DNA of 64,000 nucleotides from Centroberyx gerrardi (lineage: Eukaryota; Chordata; Actinopteri; Beryciformes; Berycidae): assembly GCF_048128805.1 (NCBI RefSeq), contig NC_135997.1, forward strand, positions 15,687,616 through 15,751,615. The letters are read 5' to 3'. Below the pieces are notes generated by a model, which was not told the DNA's origin, ran no database searches, and saw nothing but the letters and a program-made list of their open reading frames with translations. Below are positions 1 to 12,697 of the stretch, one piece after another. The first letter of the stretch is position 1. Every line of letters starts with the position of its first letter. Made by a program: the position numbers and the translations under genes.

Positions 1-1981
1 CGTCATCTCCAATCCTGTGCAGTAAGTCAATCAAAGTTATCCATATGTGAATTGTATTTGCTCTCCAGGGGGCTGTGAAAACGCTGTAAGCATGTTGGAT
101 GAGCAGTAGAAAAATTAAAAACTGTGTGTCAGATCATGGGTACTTGTAAAAAGAAACTGTTTGTGGAGGTTGTATAAATTCTGACCTATTCTTCACCATA
201 TTATAGCCTAACAGTTTCAAAGAGGCATAAGAGATAGTTGACCCGCAACCTACTTAGTTAATAATTGCCAGCATAAACTATTTTCTTTCCTTTGAAGCTA
301 CAGGTCGTCCTTCTAAAGTTTAATTAGCTTCAGGTCAAGAGATCATTGTCTTTTTTATGTTAGTATTTGGAGACAAAGTGTTCCTTCATAATAGGTATAA
401 GGGTGTGGTAGGTTTCATAAACAGGAAAGACCGCTTAGGGCCATAAGAAAGTTTCTGTGTAAGTGGATTTGGGGAGTTGTTTTAAGAGAGAGAGAGAGAG
501 AAGGAAAGGAAGAAAGAATAGAGGTGTGTGGAGTTCTATTGTTTACAGAGAGCCAGCATGCAATCCAGGGAAATATCTTTCCACAAAATATAACTTAGTA
601 ATCTCCCTTGGCATCTGTGTGGTGTGTGTGTGTGTGTGTGTGTGTGCGTGCGTACGTGCATGCGTGCTTGTGTGTGTGTGTGTGGGTGTGGGTGTGTGTG
701 TGTGTGTGTAAGAGTAATTGCGGTGCAGAGCAGTGAGGGAGACTTGTGAAATCTGTGAGAGGGAAAGGGGAGTGGCAGGAGCCTTGACTTGTTTATAGCA
801 ACGTTTGGCATTTCTAAAGCCTGTCAGAAATGGGCAATATTTGGGTAGTACGAAAACATTGTGCCTTCGTGAATTTTACTTGACCAATTCGCCGAAAAGA
901 TACACTCTAATCCAGTTCCACTGTATGCATGTGAGCCTGGTTAAGGGAAGTTCTCCAACTGGCATAGAGTTTAAGGTTTGTTTAATGGATAACATATCAC
1001 TGAGTTTGGAAATATATGATTCCAACAACAACGTCCAGAAAAAAAGGTGGAATTGTCTTTGTAGATTTCAAATCCCCAAACTGCCTGTGTAGCATGTGAC
1101 TAGACGGTCCTCTTAGATGGTGCTCTGAAGCGTTATCGCCCCAGAAATATCCAATAGATGAAAATATTTGTCAGCAACATTCCTGGTGGTTACAGTAAAT
1201 CCAAAAAGAATGTAAAATATGTAAGGTTTAGGCGAAAATAGGTGTGGTAACAAGGGAGCTCCAGTAACTTGTGTGTTCATCCGATAAAGAGGTGACTAAT
1301 CTTAAAGGAAGATGTCTCATTCCATTTCTAATGAATCCGAGAATACTGAAGGTTCATGAAGGTGTCAAAACCGCAGTTAACTTCATAGACTAATTTGTAG
1401 TCTGTGCTCATGACACAGCTAGCATGGTTACTTCAACTAAATGAAGGATTTTGCATTTATGGACATTTTTGATGAAGGACACATGATTGACCCCACAGCC
1501 AATGGGGCTTATTCATAAAGCTTACTGGCAGGTTTAGTGTGACATTAGGGGCAGACACCGTCACAATACGCTGTTAGCTCATTCATAAATGTGAAATACT
1601 GGGTTGTTATTAGCGTTTTCTCCTATCATTTGCATATTGTGAAAGTGATTTATAAAAGCACACAGCGCTGCAAAAAATACCACCCGCTCTAGTCAGACGG
1701 TGTATTGTAGAAATGAATGTTACCTAATGAAAATGTATGTACAGTAAATTATTAAAAATGAAACAGGTAAAATTGACGGGCGCCACTATTCTATTAATGC
1801 AGAGTTTTATGAATGATCCCCAAATGTGTCCATCAACAGCGATGTGTGCTTCTGAAGTGTCCTTGAGCAACACCCTGAACCCCTACCTGTTCACTCATTG
1901 TAATTCACTGGTTATACAGGCGTTATCTAAATGCCTACATATAAAATGCATTAACTGTGGCTGCCTCTGTCCTGTCTGCAG
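1..1981 (+). other. nfat5: Intron of nfat5 (window opens inside it)
   Basis: No exon could be recognised before the splice acceptor at 1980-1981. The stretch is AT-rich with an AG-rich run near 486-503 and a GT microsatellite at 616-708. The short open frames have no recognisable domain and no convincing splice borders. Confidence 0.7.
616..708. repeat. Imperfect (GT)n microsatellite
   Basis: About 90 bases of alternating GT, interrupted by GCGTGCGTACGTGCATGCGTGC and GGGTGT steps. It lies inside an nfat5 intron. Translating it gives Val/Cys or Thr/His runs that are not a protein. Alternating purine-pyrimidine DNA of this kind can adopt Z-form. Confidence 0.95.
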
Positions 1982-4900
1982 CCCAGCCTGCAGGAGTGCC
2001 TGAGATCCTGAAGAAGTCGCTCCACAGCTGCTCAGTGAGGGGCGGAGAGGAGGTCTTCATCATTGGCAAGAACTTTCTCAAAGACACCAAAGTCATATTT
2101 CAGGAGAATATTTCTGGTAAGAAATCAGCCTTTGTGGCAATTTATTTTCCATTTTTTAATTTGCTGTTGTCTCCGACTGACATTATACACCTTCTCTCTG
2201 CTCCAGACGAGAAATCATGGAAGGCAGAGGCTGAAATTGACATGGAGCTGTTTCACCAGGTAATTCTTCATGTCATTCTTGTCCCAAATGATAAATACCA
2301 ATGGCTAATGAGGTGATTAGATAGAAGCAGCCAGTTCAGATTTGCATGGGGGTTTAGATGTAATCATCTTAAATGGCTGCTGGTTCAAAGGTTTGAGTGG
2401 CCTCATTGTGTTCTGACCTAATTACTCAAAGGCTATACTGAGTGTGTCTCAACAGACCAGTTTAAACCTTTGCCCAGAACTAGGTGAACCAGGACCCAGT
2501 GATTAATACGTCTGGGGGCTGAATCACTGGATGTCTGTGATGGCAGTGGTTACTATGACTGACTTACTATTCAGCAAAATTGACTGACTTAAGCATAAAT
2601 TGTCCTTTGTGTGAAGTCTGTGTCTGTTTATGTTAACTGTTTTATGTCTGTTCACTAAACCCTTATTAACTCACCATGTTGGCTTTGTGTACGTCAGAAA
2701 GGCAAGTTGATGCCTGTTGCCCCCTTGACTTGCCACAGCTTACATAAGTGCGAATAGGTCTACTGTTCATTCTTGTTCGCTGACTGTGTGTTTTTTTTAT
2801 ACGATCACTCCCAAGAATCACTTGATAGTGAAGGTTCCTCCGTACCAGAGCCAAGTCATCACCTCTGCAGTGTGTGTGGGAATCTATGTGGTGACGAATG
2901 CCGGACGATCCCATGATGTGCAGCCTTTTACCTACACTCCAGACTTGGGTTTGTTCTAGTATATTTCAGTTAAAAGATCTAATAAGCCACTTTGCATGTC
3001 ACTTATTGATTACTTACCATAGATGGGGCTGCAGGATGGCCTAATGGTTAGTGAGGTTGTCAACCAACCAGAGGGCCCGGGCTTCATTCCCCCATGCAGC
3101 CACACCTGCAGAAGTATCCGTTAGTAAGACACTTTCGGGACCCCCTTGAAAACGAGATGGGACAAGGGTTTTTTTTCCCTAATAAACAAATTTGAACGCT
3201 TAACCCCTACTCGCTGCAGAGTCGTGTCACTAGCTGGCTGACTCCCAGCATCCCAACCACAGGGTGAAAAGAGAAGTTAAAGCATATCAAAAAATTGGTT
3301 GTCTATTTAAATGTTGTCAACAACTTGAAATTTAATTTGGTAGTGTCTGTTTATTTGACACATATGATTGACTGTAGTTAACCACCTCAAACAAATCTTC
3401 TATAATTTGGTCGTCTCTGTCAGACAGAAACCCATAGTGTGCACCGCAAAAACAAGAGCTGTTTCTTCAGTGGGTTTCACTGGGTGGATGCCTAATAGGC
3501 CTGCACTGTAAAACAAAGTGATGAGAGTGCAGTCAGTTGCATGTGGTTTTTACTTTTACTCTTTAAAGAAACGAGGCCATGTAAATGCTCTATATACCTT
3601 TTTCATATTTTACCATCCAAAAATATATTCACAATTAAGGAAATGATCCAAATCTATCTGTAATCCCTGAAAAGTCATTTTATTGTTGCAGCGCGTTACT
3701 CAACAACACCGCCTACAGTTCAGTAGCAACAGAGCAGTTCATGGGGATTAAAACCATTCAACAATACTATAAACAGCCCATTTCTCAGCACAGGAAACCT
3801 TGCTCATTCAGATTCAGATTCAACCCCCTCTTTGTCACCACTTTTTTCATGACAAGGTCCTTTGGGCACCTTGGTTGAAAGACATGACCAACAAAGGAAT
3901 TAAAAATAAAACAATGAACAAATCATGGAAGTGCCGAATGATCTAGCTAAAAAAAAATCACACATGCATGTTACCAGAGCAAGATACCAGACTTGGTCAT
4001 GTCCTTTACATCGTACTTGGCTTCTTCCCTACTATTACTACTTCCATGTAGATTTACATTTAATTTTCATGTCTTTATTGAACTGAGAGAAAACCATATA
4101 CATTTTTGTTACATTGTGTATCCCACATGAAAGCATTTGTATTTATATGTAAATTGAAACAAATTAAAGCATATAACTAAAAATTTGTTGATGCATGCTT
4201 TTGCAGCAAAAACTGACGTGTCTGTGAAGAAAGAGACCCCCTCTCCAGGGAAGGCCTGTGCTTATGATGAACGAATTAAAGGTACTTTTTTCTTTCTTAC
4301 TAAACTATTGTAGATTGCACTCTCAATTGTAACTTTTATTGTAGCTGTGTGTATTTCAGTTCTTGATTTAATACACACCTCCTCCCCATGTGCCAAACAG
4401 GACTAAATTCAGCTTCAAGTGGTCTTCACTGATGCCAGACTTTCTAGATTCTATCCTAATGCTGATCCCTCTTGTCCGCTGTGCTAGGGCCAACCTGCCT
4501 ATCACATACTGGTCAAATATTTTTAAAGCATTTTTTTTTTATATGTATTGAATCACCGTTGACCCAAATCCTAGCTGTGCTCTCTTTGGTTTCACATTTT
4601 AGACTTGCTCCCTACTAAACAAAGCCCACAAAGTTGTAACTTTTACTACTTTCCTGACAAGGCGTCTTACAACTAAGCTCCCCTTAAGGTAGAGGTGTAA
4701 AATAGAGGAGGACAAGCTTAAGCAAGCCCCTCAGTAGATAAAATGATCTGCAGAGTCCCTCCATTTTTTTCCATTTCTTCTTCTCTCTCTCTCTCTCTCT
4801 CCTTCCAGTCCCTCTTGGGATGCTGGATGAGTCGGGTTTGGGATGAGTGGGACATAGTGGTCATTTGAAAGCTCTTCTTTGCCTTTGGGCTACACTATTG

Positions 4901-7900
4901 CACTATTAAGTTCACAGCGGACTGTCTCTTGCTTGAGACTAATGTCACATCTTCTCTTTTACCCACGGTGTATTGCATGACTTGCTTGAATAACTGAAAA
5001 TAAAACAATTGTTTAATCAAGACTAATATGTTCCTTGTTCTTGCTCCTACAGTTCTAGATGGTGCCTTGATGCCTGCGATGTTGCCTCTAGTAAAGAGAG
5101 AAGAAGTCACTCCGATGGAGGTCTCCAGCAACCTCCAGCCTGCTGGAGTATTCAAGGTGATGTATTGCTCTCTAACCTCATTAATGGCCTCTCTGTTTTA
5201 CATAGTGAAAATGTATTAGGTGACATACAAGTCATTTAATACAGCAAACTATATCAATATTCAATTTAATTAAATTCAGTTCATACTTTATTGTCCTGTA
5301 ATGGAAATGTGATTTGCAGACAGGATTAACAATAAAAACAAAAAATAACAACACAATAAAAACACAAAGCACAATAAAACATAAAAAAATTGCTACAGCA
5401 AATACCATAGGGACACAAATCAATTGAACAACAATTTGGCAATAAAACCTCAATAAAACATCACTAATCAGTGCAGAAGGTTTCTACAAAGGCACAGGAG
5501 GCCACATTATTTAATGTGAAAATTAAGCAAGCTAATTGCAGTGTGGATAAATGATTCTGTGGTTCTTCTACTCTTACTCTTCTTTTACTCCTGGTTCTTT
5601 TAGCAGACGGCTGATGTCATGTGTCCAGCCCAACAGACCTTGGACATGACTTCCAGCCATCTTACTAACAGCAGACCGTTCTCCAGCAACCTGCCTCAGC
5701 CTGCAGGCGACCCTGACAAAGTCCAGGCTCCAGTCTTCACCAGCGCAGAGCCCCTCAGCACTATCCAGAAGCAGGACATCGCTGCCACCAGTTCCTTCCC
5801 TGTGCCCGCAGACCCTCTGCTGCAGCAAGGCTCTCGGCAGTTCCTCCTGGAGCCCAGAGAGGCACTAGGGCAGGAGAGGCCAGGCAGCGGTTCTGGGGCT
5901 GTGGGGAGGTTGTGTGGCGAACCTGCCTCCCAACAGCACCAGCTGCCCCTGTTCCCCCCGGATGAAGTGGCCCAGTTGGAGGAGGCAGTGAGACAACTTC
6001 AGGCCAAGGGGTTCTGTAACTTACCACTACAGCCTGACAACTCAATGGCCAAACAGCAGCAACACATCCAGCACCAACAACAGATCCAAAAACAACAAAT
6101 TCAACAGCAACAACAGCAGCAGCAACAAATTCAGCAACAACAAATTCAGCAGCAGCAACAACAGCAGGCTTTGGAGAACCTACAACAGCAGCTGTTTCAG
6201 TCGCAGATCCCGATGCAGTGCGGCATATTCCAGGGAGCTTCCCAGGGAGAGAACGCAGAACAGCAGGGTTCATCGCAAGGCGTGGTGCCGAACCAGGGAT
6301 CGCTCTTCCAGCAGGCGCAGCAGCAGCAGCAACAACAGCAGCAGCAGCAAAAGCAGCAGCAACAGCAAGCAGCTCTCTTTCAACAGGCCAATGAACTCCT
6401 CTCTATTCAGACCAACTTCCTCCAGCAGACACCCTCGCACCCTTCCCCGCCCCTTTTCCACAATCCCAGTTCTTTGGCCGAGGCACAAGATCCACAGGGG
6501 GCTTTGTTTCACACTCAGAAAGCCTCTCACACTCAAGAGCAAGTCCAGGCTGCGCTCTTCCAGAACAGCCTGACAGTCCTGAGCGGAACGAGTCTCTCTC
6601 CAGAGCAGCAGCCCTCGACCCCCAGCCTTTTCCTCTCCCAGACCTCCCTGCCGTCTCAGCTGACAACCAGCAGTACTCAGCAGCAGCAGCAGCAGCAGCT
6701 GGCCTTCCTCAGCGCTCTGCAGACCTCTGCTCCTGAGCCGCAGTCAGTGTTCCAGGCTCAGACCCAGCTCTCCCCGATTCAGCAGCGAACCCCTATGGAA
6801 CAGCAGCAGCCCTCCCAGCCTCAGCCCCACACACAGCCACCCCAACAAGCCTCCCTGTTTCAGAACATCTCCCCACATCCATCTGCAAACACCCTCTCTC
6901 CCAGCCAGCAGCAGCAGCAGCAGGCTGGCCTGCTGTTCCGCAGCAGTCCGCTGTCCAACCAGGACCAGCCCTCCAGCCTGCTTTTCAGCAGCCAGGGCCA
7001 GATGCCTCCGTTGAGCAGCAGCAGTTTAGCTTCTCAAGAGCCCCAGAACCCCTCTCTGCTCTTTTCCCAAGCCAGCATGGTGACCGTCGGCCAGCAGGAT
7101 CGCTCTGAGCCCATGGCCTTAGGGAACCCCACAGAGCCGCGTCAGCAGGTCTTGTTTCAGGAGCAGCAGCCCATGCAGCTGGGCCGCAGCTCAAACAGCG
7201 GCCAAGAGCAGCCTGTGGGCCTCTTCATGCCTCAGTCTAACATGGCCTCCTTACAGGGGGGGATGGCTGCCCAGGAGCTTCCCCAGACAGCCATCTTTGC
7301 CACGCAGAATGGCGTGGCGGGCCTCCAGACCACCACCTCTTCTCCTGTGCAGCAGCCAGGGACTCTGTTTCAGACCGCTGTCAGCGGGACCATCAGTCAG
7401 CCCAGCCAGCCTCAACAACCTGGCCTCTTCCTGTTTGGGATTCAGAATGGTAAGGAACTGAAGGAAATTCTGGGATGCTTTTGCTAATTATTAACATGTA
7501 ATTTTACTTTATTTAAATGTAGATGAAACAACATGCGCTATAGACATCTATTTTATCAACTGAAGCAAAACCAAACATGAATTTATGCATAAAAAACACA
7601 AAGCAACCAGATACATCAGATTCTCACGTCATGATAGAACATCCATCATGAAATCAATATGTATTGATGGGATGTTGTAAGGTAGTGTGGCCACATTTTG
7701 ACTAACCTTTTCTGTCCACCCCTTGCAGATTGTGGCCAGCTGATAAACACTCCTGGAACTACGCTGTCAGATCAGATTATAGCCATCAGTCAGTCTGGCC
7801 AGAACCAGAGAGAGAGTGACGCACACATCCAGTCCCTTCTCAACCAGTCGCTGTCAGAATCTGGGACTCTGCAGAACAGCATGGCTGCTTCTCAGAATAT

Positions 7901-7967
7901 GGAGAAGATTGATGACCTGTTGGTTAGCTTGCAGGAGCCAGGCAGCAACTTAACTCGATCCTACTAA
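1982..7967 (+). CDS. nfat5: Nuclear factor of activated T-cells 5 (TonEBP), C-terminal part, seven exons
   Basis: Osmotic-stress transcription factor; only the 3' end is in the window. Coding exons read as 1982-2116, 2207-2259, 2816-2948, 4207-4281, 5053-5156, 5607-7449 and 7729-7967; phases agree throughout, giving about 859 codons. Exons 1-3 code for the IPT/TIG (Rel C-terminal) domain, with [35 protein letters not shown] and [17 protein letters not shown] typical of NFAT5. The next two exons carry VKKE and VKRE, both fitting the psi-K-x-E SUMO consensus, and the conserved VTPMEV. The 1.84-kb exon is a Gln/Ser/Pro-rich activation domain with CAG/CAA runs near 6050-6170, 6310-6370, 6680-6700 and 6907-6925 and many x-L-F steps. 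The last exon ends [19 protein letters not shown], like the vertebrate C terminus. The DNA-binding half is upstream of the window. Shorter than the human C-terminal region. Confidence 0.95.
3020..3270 (+). mobile_element. tRNA-derived SINE relic in nfat5 intron
   Basis: A tRNA-like head has an A-box-like stretch (GGCCTAATGGTTAGTGAGG) and, about 35 bases later, a B-box-like GGGCTTCATTCCC. It is followed by TAAGACACTTTCGGGACCCC and a degenerate tail with a T run, an arrangement common in fish SINEs. The boundaries are approximate and the family is not named. Confidence 0.55.
5275..5455 (-). mobile_element. 3' tail of a non-LTR retrotransposon or SINE (relic)
   Basis: The sequence ACTTTATTGTCCTGTAATGG, followed by a GGAAAT...TTTGCAGACAG step and many AATAAAA/ACAATAAA units, resembles the reverse complement of fish LINE/SINE 3' tails ending in an AATAAAGT-type motif. 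It lies in the intron before the large nfat5 exon. No open frame is kept. Confidence 0.4.
5601..5606 (+). other. nfat5: Tandem (NAGNAG) splice acceptor, TAGCAG
   Basis: The acceptor of the large nfat5 exon reads TTTTAGCAG, so splicing could occur after TAG (exon from 5604) or after CAG (exon from 5607). The two products differ by a single Gln before Thr-Ala-Asp-Val; both keep the frame. Confidence 0.6.
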
Positions 7968-10900
7968 CCTTCATACAGGTTCATATTTTTATTGGTTATT
8001 TATTTAATCATTTCAAGATATAGTCAAAATAGTCAAAATACTGTCTTTGTTGACAATTATATGCTTATAAACTTACATTTAACTGCATCATGAAGGTTGA
8101 GACATATGTGCTTATAGTATCTGATACATTGAATGTTTTGATGGCCTACTAACACATGAATTGGTCTCCTGTAGGATCCTGGAAGACTGACTGGGAAAGA
8201 GCAGTGAAAGTTGAACTGAACTTTGTAATGTGCTGCTGTTCTTGGTGAGCTATTCTCTTCTCAAAGAGCAGTCTTCATGAAGATACTTCAGAGTGGCATG
8301 GATGATAACCGTTTCTTTATGGACAAAAATATCCAGACAAGGACCTATAAATTCAGTTGGGATTTTTTTTGTTTTTTTGTCAATACATATAATAGAATAT
8401 TTGTTGTGTCCCCAACAGCTGTCAGTGTGGCCATTGTAATGAAGAAAGTCATCTCCAGCTGTGAATGAAACATATGTCTCTGTTTCTGATATTTAGCCAT
8501 CTCCACAGTGCACAGATAGCACTTTTAGCAAAGACGTTAGTAGCTAGCATATCATTCTGTATTTTCCAAAACCAGACTGTCAGTTTGCTACTGCTTAGAA
8601 CACACTCTCATTTTATACCTTACAAAGAGTTGACTATTTTAGGAATGTTAGATGGTAGAAATATAACATATACTGGCAAAGAATATATTTTTTACATTTT
8701 TCATTCAGCACTTTACGATGCTCTTCTCTGTGACCAGTTACTCATAAAGGGTACAGTCCCACCAGAGGTGTTGTTTTTTAACGGTTGCCTCGTCCTCATC
8801 GTTTACAGTGACAAGGACACATTTCTTAACACATCGCGAAACATCGGGAGCTGGGAGGCGCATAGCACACGGATCAGAAATACAGATAGACAGTTTAACA
8901 CTCGACTAGTCAACTCCTCCGCAAACATATCTCTACTGGATTCATACCTTAAGTTAGCTCCCACATATCTCATTTATTAGACAGACAATCATTTGCTCTC
9001 TACTACTTAATTGCTCATGTATGCCCATGAGTTAAATAGGTAGTTTTATCATTCTCATTTTGTGATATAACAGTACATCTCATTGCCAGCTATCTTACTA
9101 CTAATGCTACTACTATTACTACTACTACTCATTCCCGAAAATACATTTACATACCTTGAACATTATGTATATTTCTTCCTGAAAGCCAGCTTAGAAGGCC
9201 GGGTGAATGAGGACAAATGTGTATCAAGAGGGGGGGAAAAAATCAGCCTTCACATCATGTAATTTTAGTTGACATAAAACTAAAATATTTGTGTTTTCTT
9301 ATTTGAGTACATGCACACCTATATTATAACCATTCTGTATGCATGTCCTGTGCACATGCTTAGAGTGTATATTATTATGTTTGTCATTATATAGTTATGT
9401 GTTTTAGTGCCATTTTCATGGCATGATGCGTCAGGCACGCATAAACTGGAATAGTATTCTTAGACCAGCTAGAGCCTTTTCTCCAATTTTATCAATGTGA
9501 TGGATTTAGTGAATGTCGCCATGTTGTGGAGAAGCAGAAGCTCCTTCATTGTTTTATCGTGTCCAGGCCGGTGTTACCATGCGGAGTAGAGCCCATCGTG
9601 TGTGTTGTCTTATAAATGCAAACAGTTCAAGTCTGACACAATTAAGTCTCTTGCCTATAGTTGGCCAGTGTTTGGTCACCTCAGGACCCAAGTTTGACTC
9701 AAGTCTTGTTTTACTTTCATCCTGATGACAGGCCAGTTTTATGGCTCATGAGTTGTTATTTTCATTTATGTTGTTTCCGACTTGCCATATGACAACAAGG
9801 AGAAGGTAGCTGAAATGACTGGATCGGTTTTTCGTTTTGCCTCCAAAATGTAGATGTTTCAAAGTTGATCTCATTGTTAGGCATGATATCCTGCTGCCAA
9901 ACTGTTTTTTTTCTGTTATTTGTTAGTATTGTGCTGGAAAGGAACCATAATTGTGTCGTGTTTAGTCTCAGTCTAAGTATATGCATGAACAAGGGGCTGG
10001 TCTCTGACGACGACAAGAGTAGCTCAGTTGAATGTCTCAATTGTTATCTTGTTGTCTATGTACTGTATGTTAGAAAGACTTCTAAACACCATTACATTTT
10101 ATACACTTTAAAAACAAGCATTGTTTTGTGATGGAGATGATGTAAAAATCCATTTGGTAATGTGATTTGTGGGAGCGATGGTGTGTCCCTGTCGCCCACA
10201 CCGGAGCTTGAGCTGAGTTCTTTTTGGTTTTTAAAGGGACCCTACTCCTGAAGGCAACCTTACTTTGGAGAAAAGAGCTATCTGTGATTGGCTTTCTTCA
10301 ACTTGTGAAATAGTAGAACTTGTGTTTCCAATATAGACATGAGTATTTATGATTTTTTTTTTTTTTTTTTTTTTATTACCAGATTTACAAATACTTTATC
10401 ATATTTTTTTATTGGTGTAGTACCTGTACTTCTTTTCAGAGAAGCATATCTAATTTATTTGTGTGTTTGGTATTATCTAAATTGTATCCCATAATTCTTG
10501 TGTTCAAATTGATCTAATTGTATTGATACCAGCAATGTGATTTGGCCCCACACCTCTTGAAGCTGTAACTGGCACCATGTGATGCCTGGTGTTTTGAAAT
10601 GGGATTGAAAAGTGCTATGTACACTATGAATAACACGTACATTCCTGTGCACAGTTTTCCCTTTGTGATTTTGGACAGGTTTAGCTGTATTAATATACAT
10701 ATCATGTGTTTGTCCAAGGCTGATGATTGGTTTCATTGGATCATTGTCACAACAAGCTTTTCAACCTCTTGACCAAACAGATTACAGTAAGCCATGCAAA
10801 GGGCAAAGCACCAACAAACATCAACAACGTTTTTATTGTCCAAATCAAACATCCTTCAAAATAGGACCAATTAATTTGATGATTTTAAATATTAGTATAC

Positions 10901-12290
10901 TGTATATATTTTTACAGTGTAGCTGTAAATGTATCTCACGTAGGTTCAAAATGTTTTTTGTTTGTTTTTGTTTTCTAACACAAGGGTATTTTACCTTCAC
11001 ACTGGGGAAAAAAATATTCTGACTGTTTGAATTACAGCTCCCGCATTTCTGTATTCACGATGTAATTGGAGAGTAACAAAATATAATATGGTGAATTGTG
11101 ACTCGTTATACAGTAACTACTAATTCTAGTCAAAAGAGGGAGACTGGGCACTGTTAGTGGTGTATTTTTCCTAAAGACGCTACAGAATCTAACAAATCTT
11201 CCTATTTATAGCAATAGAACCAGCTGTGTCATTTTTTTTTTTTATTTCACATTTTGTCACTACCGGTTATTGTAATAACAGAAGAAGAAAAAGGGCGCAG
11301 CTATTGCAAGTGTTACCAAGCATTCAAATGTTGCCTACAAATTTCACAAGTAATGAGCTGTGACTAAAGAGCTAGGCGAGCACTTTCAGTGATGTGAACC
11401 AGTGGAGGCAGAGGCAGAGTTAATGGACAACTTCCACATTCTTGCCTAAACCTCTATATGGCTGATGATTCCACAGAGTAAGAGATATATTTTAGAGCGT
11501 ATCGGTGAGATCCTTGAACATTAGTAGATACATGTGCCTTGAGAAACTTTTCTAGTAGAGACCAGATTTATGTTTTACCATTGTTGCCTGTTTAACTCAC
11601 CACTGGCACTATAGCAGTGATGATTAGCCCTCAATAACTAGAATGTTGCAAGCCATAAGACTGAGTGTGCTTCAAATGCTCTACAACAGTGACCAGATAA
11701 ATGTAGTGTTGTGCAATTTCTGTCATGCATCTAACCTGTTTGTACTGAAGTATCCATTGCATTTATGTTGTACAACGTAGATGCAGACGATTTTTTCCTG
11801 AAACTGCTATGCAGCTAATATAAATGTAGATCTGTTACTTTTTGAATATATATTTTTCTATATAGCCTCTCCATTTTTCATCGTAAAGGAGACAACAAAA
11901 TAGATATTCTAATTCTATCAATTATTTATGTTGCTTGTTGAAATACTTTCTGATGCTTTGTGTGCCGCCTGAAATGGATTTTAATTCTTTTTGTCAGTCA
12001 AGAGAAATGCAGATTTCACTTTTATCTAAACAACCTTCCCACACATGGGGTCATTTTTTTTAGTATTTTGTGTAACAAGGGTCAATAGTTGTTTGTCAAT
12101 CTTCTTATCATGTCTTGCTTGGGGGTTTTTTTTTATGCAGAGGCTTCCTTTATACCCAGGAAAACTGTTTACTAGTGCGGTGGTTCCTGAGCCTTTTGAT
12201 TTCTCTCAGGGCCTCTCCGAGTCACTGGGACTCCAAATGTTTCACACGTCATTTGTCATTCAGGCCAATAAAAGTTAATACAAACCAGAT
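7968..12290 (+). other. nfat5: Probable nfat5 3' UTR
   Basis: After the stop codon there is over 4 kb of AT-rich sequence without a recognisable gene, in keeping with the very long 3' UTR known for vertebrate NFAT5. A possible UTR intron runs from CAG|GTTCAT at about 7978 to CTCCTGTAG|GATCC ending near 8174. Open frames at 8277-8468 and 8465-8980 look spurious (no domain, AT-driven). A T run lies at about 10351-10374. An AATAAA at 12267-12272 is a reasonable end signal. Confidence 0.5.
12267..12272 (+). terminator. nfat5: Candidate polyadenylation signal of nfat5 (AATAAA)
   Basis: AATAAA in the context GGCCAATAAAAGTT, just before a repeat element. Other AT-rich signals exist, so this is one candidate among several. 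Confidence 0.35.
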
Positions 12291-12314
12291 GCATGTTTTG
12301 TTTTTCCCCATAAA

Positions 12315-12697
12315 TTAAAGTCGCAATGAAACAGCATTTTGAGAGCATCTTGCTTCCTTCATGTGATGTGGCGGGACATGATGTGGGGAGGGGTCATTCA
12401 AAAGTGTAAACCAATGGGATGTCAGTTAGGGAGAGAAACAGTTTTATTTGATGGGAAGGACGGAGGGGCGGGATGGTTTTATTGGTTGGAAGTCACCGCT
12501 AAATATTGTCCTTTTTCCAGGAAGTAAAAGTAATGGGATTTTCATATTAAAATACAAGAAAATATATATATACTTTTTTTCCCCTTATTTTTTGGCATGA
12601 ATTGTCAAATAGGTGTATGGCATGATAATTAATTAATGATAATGTTAATAAGCTAAAAAGGCAAAAAAAGTCATTTTTCATTTCAGCGTGACTTTAA
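12315..12697. mobile_element. MITE-like element with short terminal inverted repeats
   Basis: The left end begins TTAAAGTCGCAATGAAA and the right end reads TTTCAGCGTGACTTTAA, whose reverse complement is TTAAAGTCACGCTGAAA. A stretch of about 380 bp with matching ends and no coding capacity fits a short DNA transposon derivative. Its interior is G-rich (12360-12480), unlike the flanking AT-rich sequence. Confidence 0.6.

Noticed and set aside
536-811. Thr/His-rich frame
   Set aside because: Translation of the GT/CA microsatellite; not a protein.
5761-6273. Minus-strand open frame of 170 codons
   Set aside because: It is the shadow of the nfat5 Gln-rich exon; CAG/CAA runs rarely give stops on the other strand.
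8465-8980. 171-codon open frame after nfat5
   Set aside because: No domain, no splice partners and AT-driven composition inside the presumed 3' UTR.
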